DNA from: CAYYEF01 sp964470825
GTDB lineage: Bacteria; Patescibacteriota; Minisyncoccia; Phycocordibacterales; JAACPR01
Direction of reading: 5' to 3'
Length of the DNA: 62,035 bases
Assembly (NCBI GenBank): GCA_964470825.1
Contig: CAYYEF010000002.1
Coordinates: forward strand, 1 to 62,035
In this document: piece by piece, positions 30,085 to 37,397 of the stretch
Layout of the letters: the number at the start of each line of letters is the position of its first letter
Position numbering within the stretch: position 1 is the stretch's first letter
Notes under the pieces: generated by a model
What the model saw: only the letters and a program-made list of their open reading frames with translations
Databases searched by the model: none
What the model was told of the DNA's origin: nothing
Program-made: the position numbers and the translations under genes

Positions 30085-30552
30085 ATGAAATCAAGATTTT
30101 TTTATATGTCACCGGAGGAATTAGTTTTTGGACCGTATACTCCTGCTCAAATTGGACGTTCAAAACCACACCCTTTTCCAGAGCAGAAGGTGGAAAAACG
30201 TGCCAAATGGTTTCCTGCCATCCTACACGCTATTCCAGTTGGTAAACTGAATTTGTTTCAGGTTGTTTCAGGATCGCCGAATGAACTTGGTCCCAATCAG
30301 ACCAAACTCAAAGAGTGGATTTTGGAACAGGCTCGTAAACACGAACCTTTGAAATTCCCTATCTTTCTTGAGATTGAAGAGGATATTTCAAAAGAAGATT
30401 TGGCTGGAAAAATCATGGATCACTTACTCTACGGATCGAGCGATATGATTTTTCTTCCAACTCTTCCTGTGAACCCGCACATCAGGCAGGATCACAAGAA
30501 AAGAGTCTCGCGGCTTCTGGTAAAAAAAACTCCAATCACTTTCCCCCGATAG
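30085..30552 (+). CDS. Unknown 155-residue protein with an atypical base composition
   Basis: A soluble, proline-rich, basic protein. The opening FFYMSPEELVFGPYTPAQI loosely resembles a GYF_2-type fold (aromatic-x-x-x-x-G-x-x-GP(F/Y)-x-x-x-(E/Q)(I/L)), but too little matches to assign it. The rest (KRAKWFPAILHAIPVGKLNLF; PIFLEIEEDISKEDLAGKI) is unfamiliar. A promoter and a strong terminator make it a single-gene unit between uvrB and tgt. Sampled lines are 42-50% GC against about 27% in a sampled uvrB line, which suggests a different history, possibly transfer. Confidence 0.65.
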   Translation: MKSRFFYMSPEELVFGPYTPAQIGRSKPHPFPEQKVEKRAKWFPAILHAIPVGKLNLFQVVSGSPNELGPNQTKLKEWILEQARKHEPLKFPIFLEIEEDISKEDLAGKIMDHLLYGSSDMIFLPTLPVNPHIRQDHKKRVSRLLVKKTPITFPR

Positions 30553-30555
30553 CAA

Positions 30556-30590
30556 AAGTCCCCGTCTTAACAGGCGGGGGCTTCTTATTT
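30556..30590 (+). terminator. Terminator of the 155-residue unknown gene
   Basis: An 11-bp stem (AAGTCCCCGTC with GGCGGGGGCTT, G-U pairs included) at 30556-30566 and 30573-30583, followed by CTTATTTT. It begins 4 bases past the TAG stop. Confidence 0.85.
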
Positions 30591-30615
30591 TATAAAAAAT
30601 ATTTTTAATAAATAT

Positions 30616-31899
30616 TTAATTTTGGTATTCACTTAAAAATTCTTTTTTGAAATTTTCTAAATTATAATTTAACATCTCTTCACGCATTTTCTTTACCAAA
30701 TTAATAATAAAAAATAAGTTATGAGTCGAAGCCAAAGTTGCTCCTAAAATTTCATCACTCCTAAACAAATGAGCCAGGTAAGCGCGAGTATAATTTTTAC
30801 ATGTATAACATCCACAATTTTTATCAATTGCATTAAAATCATTTCTAAATTCGGCATTTCGTAAATTTATTTTGCCATTTCTTGTATATACCTGACCAGT
30901 TCTAGCGATTCTTGTGGGAGCAACACAATCAAATAAATCACAACCATTTTCAACAGCCATAAATAAATCTTCTGGTTCACCAATACCTAATAAGTGTCGT
31001 GGTTTTTCTTCTGGTAAAATTTCATTAACCCACTTCACTGAACTTTCCATATCTGCTTTTTGAAAACTACCTCCAATACCAAAACCATCAAAACCAATCT
31101 CTTTTTCTTCTCCGCTATCTTTAACTTTTACCTTCATTTCACCCAAAATTTTGGCACTATCTTTTCTCAATTCTTCGTGTCTTCCACCTTGAATAATTCC
31201 AAATAAAGCCTGCCTTTCACCTGTTTCAGAAAAATATTTTGTATTGTGAGAATTTTTTAAATGATATTCTAAACTTTTCTTGGCCCAACGATGTGTACGA
31301 TCTAGAGATTCACGTTGATAAAAAATAGATTCGTTTGGCGAAGTACATTCATCAAAAGCAAAAATCATATCTGCCCCTAGATTGTGTTGGATTTCAATTG
31401 AACGTTCTGGAGTAAATTCATGAGTTGAACCATCTATATGAGAACGAAAGATAACTCGGTCTTCTAAAATTTTAGCCGGTTTAAAATTTTCTGGAATTCC
31501 TCCTCGACCTTTTTTGGTTGAATCAGTTAATTCTTCTAATAATTTATTAGGATCAGTCTCAGCTGTAATTTTTGTAATATTTTTTCCAAAAGCAGCTCCT
31601 AAAGAAAAAACTTGAAAACCACCGGAATCGGTCATAGTTGGTCCAGACCAATTCATAAATTTAGCAAAACCACCCGCTTCACTTACCAATTTATCTCCTG
31701 GTTCTAAATACAAATGATAAGTATTAGCTAAAACAACTTGAGCCCCCAAATCTGCAACCTGCTCAGGAGTCAAAGCTTTAACAGTAGCCTTTGTTCCTAC
31801 AGTAACAAAAGCCGGAGTATTGATGACACCGTGAGGCGTTTCAATAACTCCAGCCCTGCCTAATTTCCCTTCTAATTTTTTAAGAATTTTGAATTTCAC
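30616..31899 (-). CDS. tgt: tRNA-guanine transglycosylase
   Basis: Exchanges G34 for a queuine precursor in tRNAs with GUN anticodons. The 427 residues show TDSGGFQVFSLG with the catalytic aspartate pocket, FRSHIDGS, GIIQGGRHEELR, FDGFGIGGS, the second catalytic region GIGEPEDLFMAVENGCDLFDCVAPTR, and the zinc ligands CGCYTCKNY with a late His. An insertion of about 45 residues (AAFGKNITKITAETDPNK onward) separates SLG from FRSHIDGS, where most enzymes have about 15. No queuosine synthesis gene (queC, queD, queE, queF, queA) is in the window. It precedes nothing in operon; the FKBP gene ends 3 bases upstream. Confidence 0.96.
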   Translation of the reverse strand: MKFKILKKLEGKLGRAGVIETPHGVINTPAFVTVGTKATVKALTPEQVADLGAQVVLANTYHLYLEPGDKLVSEAGGFAKFMNWSGPTMTDSGGFQVFSLGAAFGKNITKITAETDPNKLLEELTDSTKKGRGGIPENFKPAKILEDRVIFRSHIDGSTHEFTPERSIEIQHNLGADMIFAFDECTSPNESIFYQRESLDRTHRWAKKSLEYHLKNSHNTKYFSETGERQALFGIIQGGRHEELRKDSAKILGEMKVKVKDSGEEKEIGFDGFGIGGSFQKADMESSVKWVNEILPEEKPRHLLGIGEPEDLFMAVENGCDLFDCVAPTRIARTGQVYTRNGKINLRNAEFRNDFNAIDKNCGCYTCKNYTRAYLAHLFRSDEILGATLASTHNLFFIINLVKKMREEMLNYNLENFKKEFLSEYQN

Positions 31900-31901
31900 T
31901 A

Positions 31902-32426
31902 TTAATTGATACTAATCAATTCAATATCAAAAATCAATGTAGCATTTTGAGGAATAATTACTGTTCCATCTGGTGCTGTAATACCTTGAGGTCCATACGC
32001 TAAATCAGGAGGTAAAACTAATCTTTTCTTTTCTCCAACTTTCATTCCAAGTAGTCCTTGATCCCAACCCTTTATAACCATTCCTCTACCAACAGTAAAT
32101 TGAAATGGTTGACCTCTATCTAGTGAGCTATCAAATTTTGTACCGTTTTCTAATGTACCTGTGTAATGCACAGAGACAGTATCTCCGTTTTTAACAACAC
32201 CCTCTGACTGTTCTTGTTGTTCCGGTGTTGTAGTTCCAGTTAAGTTATCTTGATCCATATTATTTATATTATTATTTTGAATATTATTAATGGTATTTTC
32301 TGGCTGATTATTTATTTTATCCATTCCTGAAGGATAATTAGCATAAATTACTGCCAAAAGGATGATAATAATCAACCCGACAAATGCATAAAAAAACATA
32401 TTACCTTTATGTGTTTCATTTTCCAT
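31902..32426 (-). CDS. Membrane-anchored FKBP-type peptidyl-prolyl isomerase
   Basis: A 174-residue protein with one N-terminal membrane helix (about residues 10-30, MFFYAFVGLIIIILLAVIYA), a low-complexity Asn/Gln linker (about 40-70), and an FKBP domain. The domain is seen in VSVHYTGTLENGTKFDSS, FQFTVGRGMVIKGWDQGLLGM, GEKKRLVLPPDLAYGPQG and IPQNATLIFDIELISI. The conserved Tyr, Asp, Trp and Phe of the active site are present. It probably assists folding outside the membrane. I start it at the ATG at 32424-32426, since the frame open further upstream (a TTG) would overlap its promoter. It is cotranscribed with tgt, 3 bases on. Confidence 0.93.
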   Translation of the reverse strand: MENETHKGNMFFYAFVGLIIIILLAVIYANYPSGMDKINNQPENTINNIQNNNINNMDQDNLTGTTTPEQQEQSEGVVKNGDTVSVHYTGTLENGTKFDSSLDRGQPFQFTVGRGMVIKGWDQGLLGMKVGEKKRLVLPPDLAYGPQGITAPDGTVIIPQNATLIFDIELISIN

Positions 32427-32434
32427 ACCAAAAT

Positions 32435-32463
32435 ATTGTATCACCAACTTTAATATTTTGAAA
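32435..32463 (-). promoter_or_regulatory. Promoter of the FKBP-tgt pair
   Basis: On the minus strand, TTTCAA (32458-32463) and TACAAT (32435-32440) are 17 bases apart; the -10 ends 8 bases before the ATG. Its -35 hexamer is the same six bases used as -35 on the plus strand for the divergent LOG gene. Confidence 0.5.
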
Positions 32464-32485
32464 AAAACTATTTATAAGATAGAAT
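32458..32485 (+). promoter_or_regulatory. Leaderless-type promoter of the LOG-family gene
   Basis: TTGAAA (32458-32463) and TAGAAT (32480-32485) are 16 bases apart. Seven bases separate the -10 from the ATG at 32493. Confidence 0.65.
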
Positions 32486-32492
32486 TTTAGCT

Positions 32493-33188
32493 ATGAATAA
32501 CGAAAATAGGCCACATAAAACCATTCAATCAGAACCATTAACTCTAGAAAAAGTTAATAAGGACATAAAAGAAAGAATTGGAAATATTACAAAAGAATTT
32601 ACAGATGGATTTAATTTTATAAAAACTCAAAATAAATCAGTTACTTTTTTTGGTTCTGCTAGAACTTTAGAAAATGAAAATGATTATAAAGTTGCTCAGG
32701 AACTTGCAAAAAGAATATCATCTGAACTTGGGTATACTGTAATAACAGGAGGAGGTCCTGGAATAATGGAAGCTGCTAATCGTGGTGCTTTTGAAGTTGG
32801 CGGAAAATCATTTGGTCTAACTATTAAACTACCGATGGAACAAGTTACGAATCCCTATCTAACGGATCAAATAAATTTCTATTATTTCTTTAGTAGAAAA
32901 GTTTGTATGTCATATTCAGCAGAAGCCTATGTATATTTCCCTGGTGGTTTTGGAACTTTTGATGAGTTATTTGAAATTCTGACTTTGGTTCAAACAAATA
33001 AAATTGAGCGCGTACCAATTATTTTAATTGGTAGTGATTTTTGGTTACCATTTGATAATTTTATTAAAAACACTCTAATACCAACAGAAAAAATAGATTC
33101 TGAAGATTTAAAACTTTATACTATTACTGATAATTTAGAAGAAGCACTAGAAATAATTAAAAATGCCCCAATACGAGTAGCCGACTAA
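32493..33188 (+). CDS. LOG-family nucleotide 5'-monophosphate nucleosidase
   Basis: The LOG/PpnN family releases the base from nucleoside monophosphates (long misnamed lysine decarboxylase). In 231 residues the protein shows the Rossmann-like GGGPGIMEAANRGAF and the catalytic PGGFGTFDELFEILT, the family's PGGxGTxxE motif. VTFFGSARTL near the start of the domain binds phosphate. About 35 extra N-terminal residues precede the core. It is likely a salvage or nucleotide-clearing enzyme; cytokinin activation, known from plants, is not implied. It is monocistronic on the plus strand with a leaderless-type promoter. Confidence 0.93.
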   Translation: MNNENRPHKTIQSEPLTLEKVNKDIKERIGNITKEFTDGFNFIKTQNKSVTFFGSARTLENENDYKVAQELAKRISSELGYTVITGGGPGIMEAANRGAFEVGGKSFGLTIKLPMEQVTNPYLTDQINFYYFFSRKVCMSYSAEAYVYFPGGFGTFDELFEILTLVQTNKIERVPIILIGSDFWLPFDNFIKNTLIPTEKIDSEDLKLYTITDNLEEALEIIKNAPIRVAD

Positions 33189-33197
33189 GCCGACTAA
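33180..33197 (+). repeat. Tandem 9-bp duplication over a stop codon
   Basis: GCCGACTAA occurs twice in tandem at 33180-33188 and 33189-33197. The first copy encodes the last residues (Ala-Asp-stop) of the LOG-family gene. The second is non-coding and adds a back-up in-frame stop. Confidence 0.8.
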
Positions 33198-33217
33198 ATT
33201 AACTATAAAAAATTAAT

Positions 33218-33724
33218 TTAGGAAATTTTTTGTTTTAGTAATATCTCATTTAACTTTCTTTGAACATACGCAGGATCTTTTATTCCTTTTATTGTGAAAT
33301 TTCTTTCTGTACCAGCTGTTTGAACATGCAAATCTCCTAAATTTAACAATGAAGAGACAATACCGTTTACTTCGTATGTTATATCTTGTATTTTTTCATA
33401 ATGAAGAACTGAGACTTCTCTTTTAAACAGACCATGTTGTTCTATATCATATATTTTATCAGTAGTAATAATCCACACATCCAAATAATAATTAGTCCAG
33501 AAGATAAATATAGTAAGCCACATAAATAAAATCCATATAAAGTAAATAAACAAAGTTAAAGTAATACTATATATATCTATTTTTAAACCCAAACCGCCCA
33601 AAAATGGAAAAATAAATATTGGAATTAATACAAAAATAATAGCAAGGAAAATTTCAGTTAGTAAATAAAACCAGTGTTTCCTAACTTCTAAAATGATATG
33701 TTCATTTTTTTCAAGTTTAATCAT
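33218..33724 (-). CDS. Bacterial PH-domain (bPH2-type) membrane protein
   Basis: A 168-residue protein: N-terminal LEKNEHIILEVRKHWFYL, two membrane helices (about 18-48 and 55-80), then a pleckstrin-like domain. That domain shows YLDVWIITTDKIYDIEQHGLF, VLHYEKIQDITYEVNGIVSSLLNLGDLHVQTA and a final helix. The pattern T(T/N)-x-R/K-(I/V)-x-x-x-x-G-(I/L)-(F/I)-x-R/K-x-x-x-x-(I/L) is typical of the YdbS/YvbH-type families. The ATG at 33722-33724 falls right after the stop of the upstream gene; a longer frame exists but would overlap it. Role unknown; such proteins are linked to envelope stress in other bacteria. Confidence 0.85.
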   Translation of the reverse strand: MIKLEKNEHIILEVRKHWFYLLTEIFLAIIFVLIPIFIFPFLGGLGLKIDIYSITLTLFIYFIWILFMWLTIFIFWTNYYLDVWIITTDKIYDIEQHGLFKREVSVLHYEKIQDITYEVNGIVSSLLNLGDLHVQTAGTERNFTIKGIKDPAYVQRKLNEILLKQKIS

Positions 33725-33725
33725 G

Positions 33726-34001
33726 TTATATTCCCAACTCAAATACTAATAAAGAAACAGTGGCGCAAATTATCAGGCTAAAAGAAACAGACCAAAAAAC
33801 TGATTTTACTAAGAAATTTGAATTATTATCGGTGGAATAGTTATTCCAATGAAAATTAAGTATTGTGGCAATAATTCCAAAAATAATTAAAGCAATAGAT
33901 AAAACACCCCAAAAATAATTTGTATCTATTTGAAAAATAAAGTCATTAAAATTAATCACTATAATAATAGTAACAAAAATTAAATACATATGGAGACACA
34001 T
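33726..34001 (-). CDS. Small three-helix membrane protein, unknown
   Basis: A 91-residue hydrophobic protein with three probable membrane helices (about 4-22, 29-48 and 66-88). No family is recognised. Its stop is one base before the start of the PH-domain gene, so they are translated together. Two starts are possible, ATG at 34001 or at 33989; a weak TTGATA/TATTCC pair upstream would put the first at the transcription start, so I keep the longer form without confidence. Confidence 0.6.
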   Translation of the reverse strand: MCLHMYLIFVTIIIVINFNDFIFQIDTNYFWGVLSIALIIFGIIATILNFHWNNYSTDNNSNFLVKSVFWSVSFSLIICATVSLLVFELGI

Positions 34002-34046
34002 TTACACAGGAATAATTATTTTAGACTCGTATCAAATTGAAATTCT

Positions 34047-34055
34047 TGTTAGAAT
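34047..34055 (+). promoter_or_regulatory. Extended -10 promoter of hisS
   Basis: TGTTAGAAT: a TGn extension plus the -10 hexamer TAGAAT (34050-34055). Seven bases separate it from the ATG at 34063, and no convincing -35 is visible. Confidence 0.6.
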
Positions 34056-34062
34056 TTGAGAT

Positions 34063-35289
34063 ATGAATAAATTAGAACTTGATAGCTATAAAGGGGTACG
34101 GGATTTCTATCCTGAGGATTATAAAATTCTTGAATATATAACTACAAAATGGAGGGATGTTTTGAAAAAATATGGTTTTGAAGAATATACCGCTTCTATT
34201 TTAGAGCCTTCAGAACTTTACCAATCTAAAACTAGTGATGAGATAGTAAACGAGCAAACTTATAATTTTATCGATAGAGGTAATAGAAATGTTACTTTGA
34301 GACCGGAAATGACGCCTACTGTAACAAGAATGGTGGCTAAAAAACGTCGAGAATTTTCTTTACCAATTAAATGGTTCTCTATTCCTAATGTTTTTAGATA
34401 TGAACAACCACAAAAAGGTCGTTTACGAGAACACTGGCAGTTGAATGTTGATATGTTTGGTATATCTGAAAATAGTGCTGAAATTGAAATAATTCAAATT
34501 GCTAATGATTTAATGTTAAGTTTTGGTCTAAACCAAAGTGATTTTGTAATTAGAATAAATGATAGAGAAATTATTAATAGAACTTTTAAGGAATTAAATT
34601 TAAATGAGGAGCAATCAAAAAAACTTCTGCGATTAATAGACAAAAAAGACAAGATTAATAATTTTGGAGAAGAAGCAGAAAAAATTATTGGAACTCAATT
34701 TAATTATACCCCCGATATCAGTCATACCTTGCAAAAATTAATTGAATCATTAAATAATTTGGGAATTAATAATGTGGTATTTGACCCCCTTTTAGTAAGA
34801 GGTTTTGATTACTATACCGGTGTAGTTTTTGAGATCTTTGATACTAACCCTGAAAATAAAAGGGCTATTTTTGGAGGTGGACGTTATGACAAATTATTTG
34901 AAATCTTTGATCAAATTCCTATGCCGGCAGTTGGATTTGGTATGGGCGACGTCACTATTAAAGATGTTTTAGAAATTAGAAATCTTCTTCCTAAATATAT
35001 ACCTAGCGCAAAACTATATATTGGAAATATTGATCCTCAATTGCTGGCAGATGTTCAAAAAATTGCCCAAGAAATTAGACAAAATGGCACAAATACTTAT
35101 TTTGATTTTACAGACCGAAAACTGAAAAATAAAATTGAACGAGCAGTAAAACAAGGTTATCGATTTTTTGCGGCTATTGGGGAAAATGAAATCAAATCAA
35201 AAAAAATTATTATCAAAGATTTAGAGACAGGTAAAGAAAAAAAGGTGAAAATAGTAAAAATAGCCAAGTATCTATCTAAAATGATATAA
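34063..35289 (+). CDS. hisS: Histidyl-tRNA synthetase
   Basis: Class II enzyme charging tRNA-His. The 408 residues show the N-terminal KGVRDFYPEDYKILEYI, motif 2 with LRPEMTPTVTRMV and FRYEQPQKGRLREHWQLNVD, the histidine-specific loops RGFDYYTGVVFEIF and IFGGGRYDKLFE, motif 3 PAVGFGMGD, and a C-terminal anticodon-binding domain (SAKLYIGNIDPQLLADVQKI onward). Length is near the usual 420. It is followed 10 bases later by an exonuclease gene. The -10 element is 7 bases from the ATG, suggesting a leaderless mRNA. Confidence 0.97.
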   Translation: MNKLELDSYKGVRDFYPEDYKILEYITTKWRDVLKKYGFEEYTASILEPSELYQSKTSDEIVNEQTYNFIDRGNRNVTLRPEMTPTVTRMVAKKRREFSLPIKWFSIPNVFRYEQPQKGRLREHWQLNVDMFGISENSAEIEIIQIANDLMLSFGLNQSDFVIRINDREIINRTFKELNLNEEQSKKLLRLIDKKDKINNFGEEAEKIIGTQFNYTPDISHTLQKLIESLNNLGINNVVFDPLLVRGFDYYTGVVFEIFDTNPENKRAIFGGGRYDKLFEIFDQIPMPAVGFGMGDVTIKDVLEIRNLLPKYIPSAKLYIGNIDPQLLADVQKIAQEIRQNGTNTYFDFTDRKLKNKIERAVKQGYRFFAAIGENEIKSKKIIIKDLETGKEKKVKIVKIAKYLSKMI

Positions 35290-35299
35290 TCTCCAATCT

Positions 35300-35875
35300 A
35301 TGAAATACCTAGTCTTTGACATAGAAACTCGTAACACTTTTGAACAAGTTGGATCTGACAAGCCTGAGGATTTAGATGTATCTGTAGTTTCTATTTTTGA
35401 TTCAAGAGACAATTCCATGAAAACTTTTGAGCTAGATGAATTGGATAAAGCTTGGTCTATTTTTGAAAATATTGATTTTATTGTTGGTTTTAATTCAGAT
35501 CACTTTGATATACCAATTCTTAATAAATATTACCCTGGCGATTTATTAAAAATAAAAAGTATTGATTTATTAAAAGATGTTAAAAATTCTTTTGGTCGCA
35601 GAATTAAACTCGATAATATTGCTGGTGCAACTCTTGGTAAAAATAAAATTGGTCATGGTCTAGATGCTATTAGATGGTGGAACGAGGGTAAAATAGATTT
35701 AATTAAAAAATATTGCGAAGAAGATGTTTACATAACACGCGATGTTTTTCTTTATGCCTTAGAAAATAAAAAACTTTTTGCCACAGATCGTGATGGACAA
35801 AAAATTGAAATTAAAATAGATACAAGCAACTGGAAACCCGATCAAAAAGAGCCTGAAATTCAAAGCCTGTTTTAA
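35300..35875 (+). CDS. Predicted 3'-5' exonuclease, RNase H-like (YprB-type)
   Basis: A 191-residue protein with the DEDD exonuclease pattern: Asp and Glu in LVFDIETRN (motif I), Asp in VGFNSDHFDIPIL (motif II), and the last motif in KKYCEEDVYITRDVFLYA with the Y/H-x-x-x-D spacing. The GATLGKNKIGHGLDAIRWW stretch is typical of the RNase-H-2/YprB group. Substrate (DNA or RNA) is unknown. It lies 10 bases after hisS and its stop overlaps that of uppP on the other strand by 4 bases. Confidence 0.85.
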   Translation: MKYLVFDIETRNTFEQVGSDKPEDLDVSVVSIFDSRDNSMKTFELDELDKAWSIFENIDFIVGFNSDHFDIPILNKYYPGDLLKIKSIDLLKDVKNSFGRRIKLDNIAGATLGKNKIGHGLDAIRWWNEGKIDLIKKYCEEDVYITRDVFLYALENKKLFATDRDGQKIEIKIDTSNWKPDQKEPEIQSLF

Positions 35876-36660
35876 AAAACTGTCACAAAAATAATTATAA
35901 TAGCCAGAACTATTCTGTAATAAGCAAAAACGTCCATTTTATTATTTTTCAAAAATCTAACTAGAAAATGTATTGCGAGTAATCCAACAATAAATGAAGT
36001 TAAGGCTCCGATAATTAATTCAAAAGAATGTTCATTAACATATCCTATTTGCTGCAAATCAATCAATTTTTTAAGACCGCTGCCCATTAGAACTGGCAAG
36101 GCTACTATGAAACTAAATCTGGTTGCTATTTCCCTATTTATTCCAGAAAATAATGCGCCGGAAATTGTCATACCTGATCGTGACATTCCAGGAACAAGAG
36201 CAAGGGTTTGAAATAATCCTATATAAAATGAATTTTTGAGATTTAAATTGTGCCTATTTTTATACATCTTTTCTGCCAAAAGCATTATTATAGATCCAAA
36301 TATCAAGGTACTCGCTACAAGCAATGGGTTTCTAAAAATAGTATCCATGTATTTTTCAATTAAAATACCAACAATCACAACAGGAATCGATGCTACGATA
36401 ATTTTATTAAATGTAATTGAGTTATCTGATAAATGTTTTCTCTGAAAAAAATTCTTTGTGATATTAATAATATCTTTATGAAAATAAATTAAAATAGCAA
36501 AAGTTGTTGCAAGTTGTAAAATAGCATCTACAGCCAAACCATAATTTCCTTCAAAATTTAAAAAGCTTCTAAAAAGAATTAGGTGTCCTGAGGAAGAAAC
36601 TGGTAAAAATTCTGTTAAACCTTGAACTGCTCCTAATATGATTGTGAAAATTAAATTCAT
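35872..36660 (-). CDS. uppP: Undecaprenyl-diphosphatase UppP/BacA
   Basis: Recycles the lipid carrier for peptidoglycan synthesis by removing a phosphate from undecaprenyl diphosphate, at the outer face of the membrane. The 262 residues contain the two signatures GAVQGLTEFLPVSSSGHLIL (with the catalytic Glu region) and PGMSRSGMTISGAL, and about eight membrane helices. Other bacteria often gain bacitracin tolerance from it. Its start is only 23 bases from the divergent DsbA-like gene, so the promoters of both must overlap the neighbouring coding sequences. Confidence 0.97.
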   Translation of the reverse strand: MNLIFTIILGAVQGLTEFLPVSSSGHLILFRSFLNFEGNYGLAVDAILQLATTFAILIYFHKDIINITKNFFQRKHLSDNSITFNKIIVASIPVVIVGILIEKYMDTIFRNPLLVASTLIFGSIIMLLAEKMYKNRHNLNLKNSFYIGLFQTLALVPGMSRSGMTISGALFSGINREIATRFSFIVALPVLMGSGLKKLIDLQQIGYVNEHSFELIIGALTSFIVGLLAIHFLVRFLKNNKMDVFAYYRIVLAIIIIFVTVF

Positions 36661-36683
36661 GTTATAATTTTAAATCATAACAT

Positions 36684-37388
36684 ATGTTAAAAAAGCAAAC
36701 TAATCAAAATTTATTATTTCCAGCAACCATTATTATTATCGGTATTATTATCTCAGCAGGAATTTTGATTTATAGATCAAACCTTAAACCAAATCCGGAT
36801 GAAATAAATAAAAATATTCCTCAAGAAATTGGAATTAAACCCATAACAAGCGAAGATAAAATTTTAGGTAATCCAAATGCTGACGTAATTATTGTGGAAT
36901 ATTCAGATTTTGAATGTCCTTATTGTAAGCTTTTTCATTCAACTATGAATGACATAATGTATGAATATGGAAGAGAAGGAAAAGTAGCTTGGATATTTAG
37001 ACATTTTCCATTAGAAGCACATAAAAATGCAAAAGGTGCTGCAATTGCTTCTGAATGTGTATATAGAATTGGTGGTAATGAAAAATTCTGGCAATATTCT
37101 AATTTCCTTTTTGCTTCTTCTACAGATATTCTAAGTAAAGAAAATTTAGAAAAAATTGCAGTTGAGGAACTTTCAATCAATAAAGATGTTTATAATCAAT
37201 GTCTAAATAATTCAGAGGTTATTGCTAAAATTGAATCAGATACTGCTGACGGTAAATTAATTTATGAAAATGACCCGAATTTTGGAACACCTTATAGTTT
37301 TGTAATTACTAAAACAGGTATTCAAACAAAAATAATAGGGGCACAACCTTTTATAGAAGTAAAAAGTCTAATTGACAAGTTCATCTAA
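36684..37388 (+). CDS. DsbA-like membrane-anchored thioredoxin-fold oxidoreductase
   Basis: A 234-residue protein with an N-terminal anchor (residues about 11-30) and a thioredoxin_4/DsbA domain: VIIVEYSDFECPYCKLFHST with the redox Cys78-Pro-Tyr-Cys81, FRHFPLEAHKNAKGAAIASECV, and FGTPYSFVITKTG with the cis-proline loop. It should form or shuffle disulfides outside the membrane, and several secreted or membrane proteins here have paired cysteines. Its -10 (TATAAT at 36663-36668) lies between the two divergent starts. Confidence 0.94.
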   Translation: MLKKQTNQNLLFPATIIIIGIIISAGILIYRSNLKPNPDEINKNIPQEIGIKPITSEDKILGNPNADVIIVEYSDFECPYCKLFHSTMNDIMYEYGREGKVAWIFRHFPLEAHKNAKGAAIASECVYRIGGNEKFWQYSNFLFASSTDILSKENLEKIAVEELSINKDVYNQCLNNSEVIAKIESDTADGKLIYENDPNFGTPYSFVITKTGIQTKIIGAQPFIEVKSLIDKFI

Positions 37389-37397
37389 ACCGAAACT

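Noticed and set aside
33195..33220. Strong terminator between the LOG gene and the PH-domain gene
   Set aside because: The stem TAAATTAA/TTAATTTA is all A-T and lacks a clear T run, so termination here is possible but not supportable.
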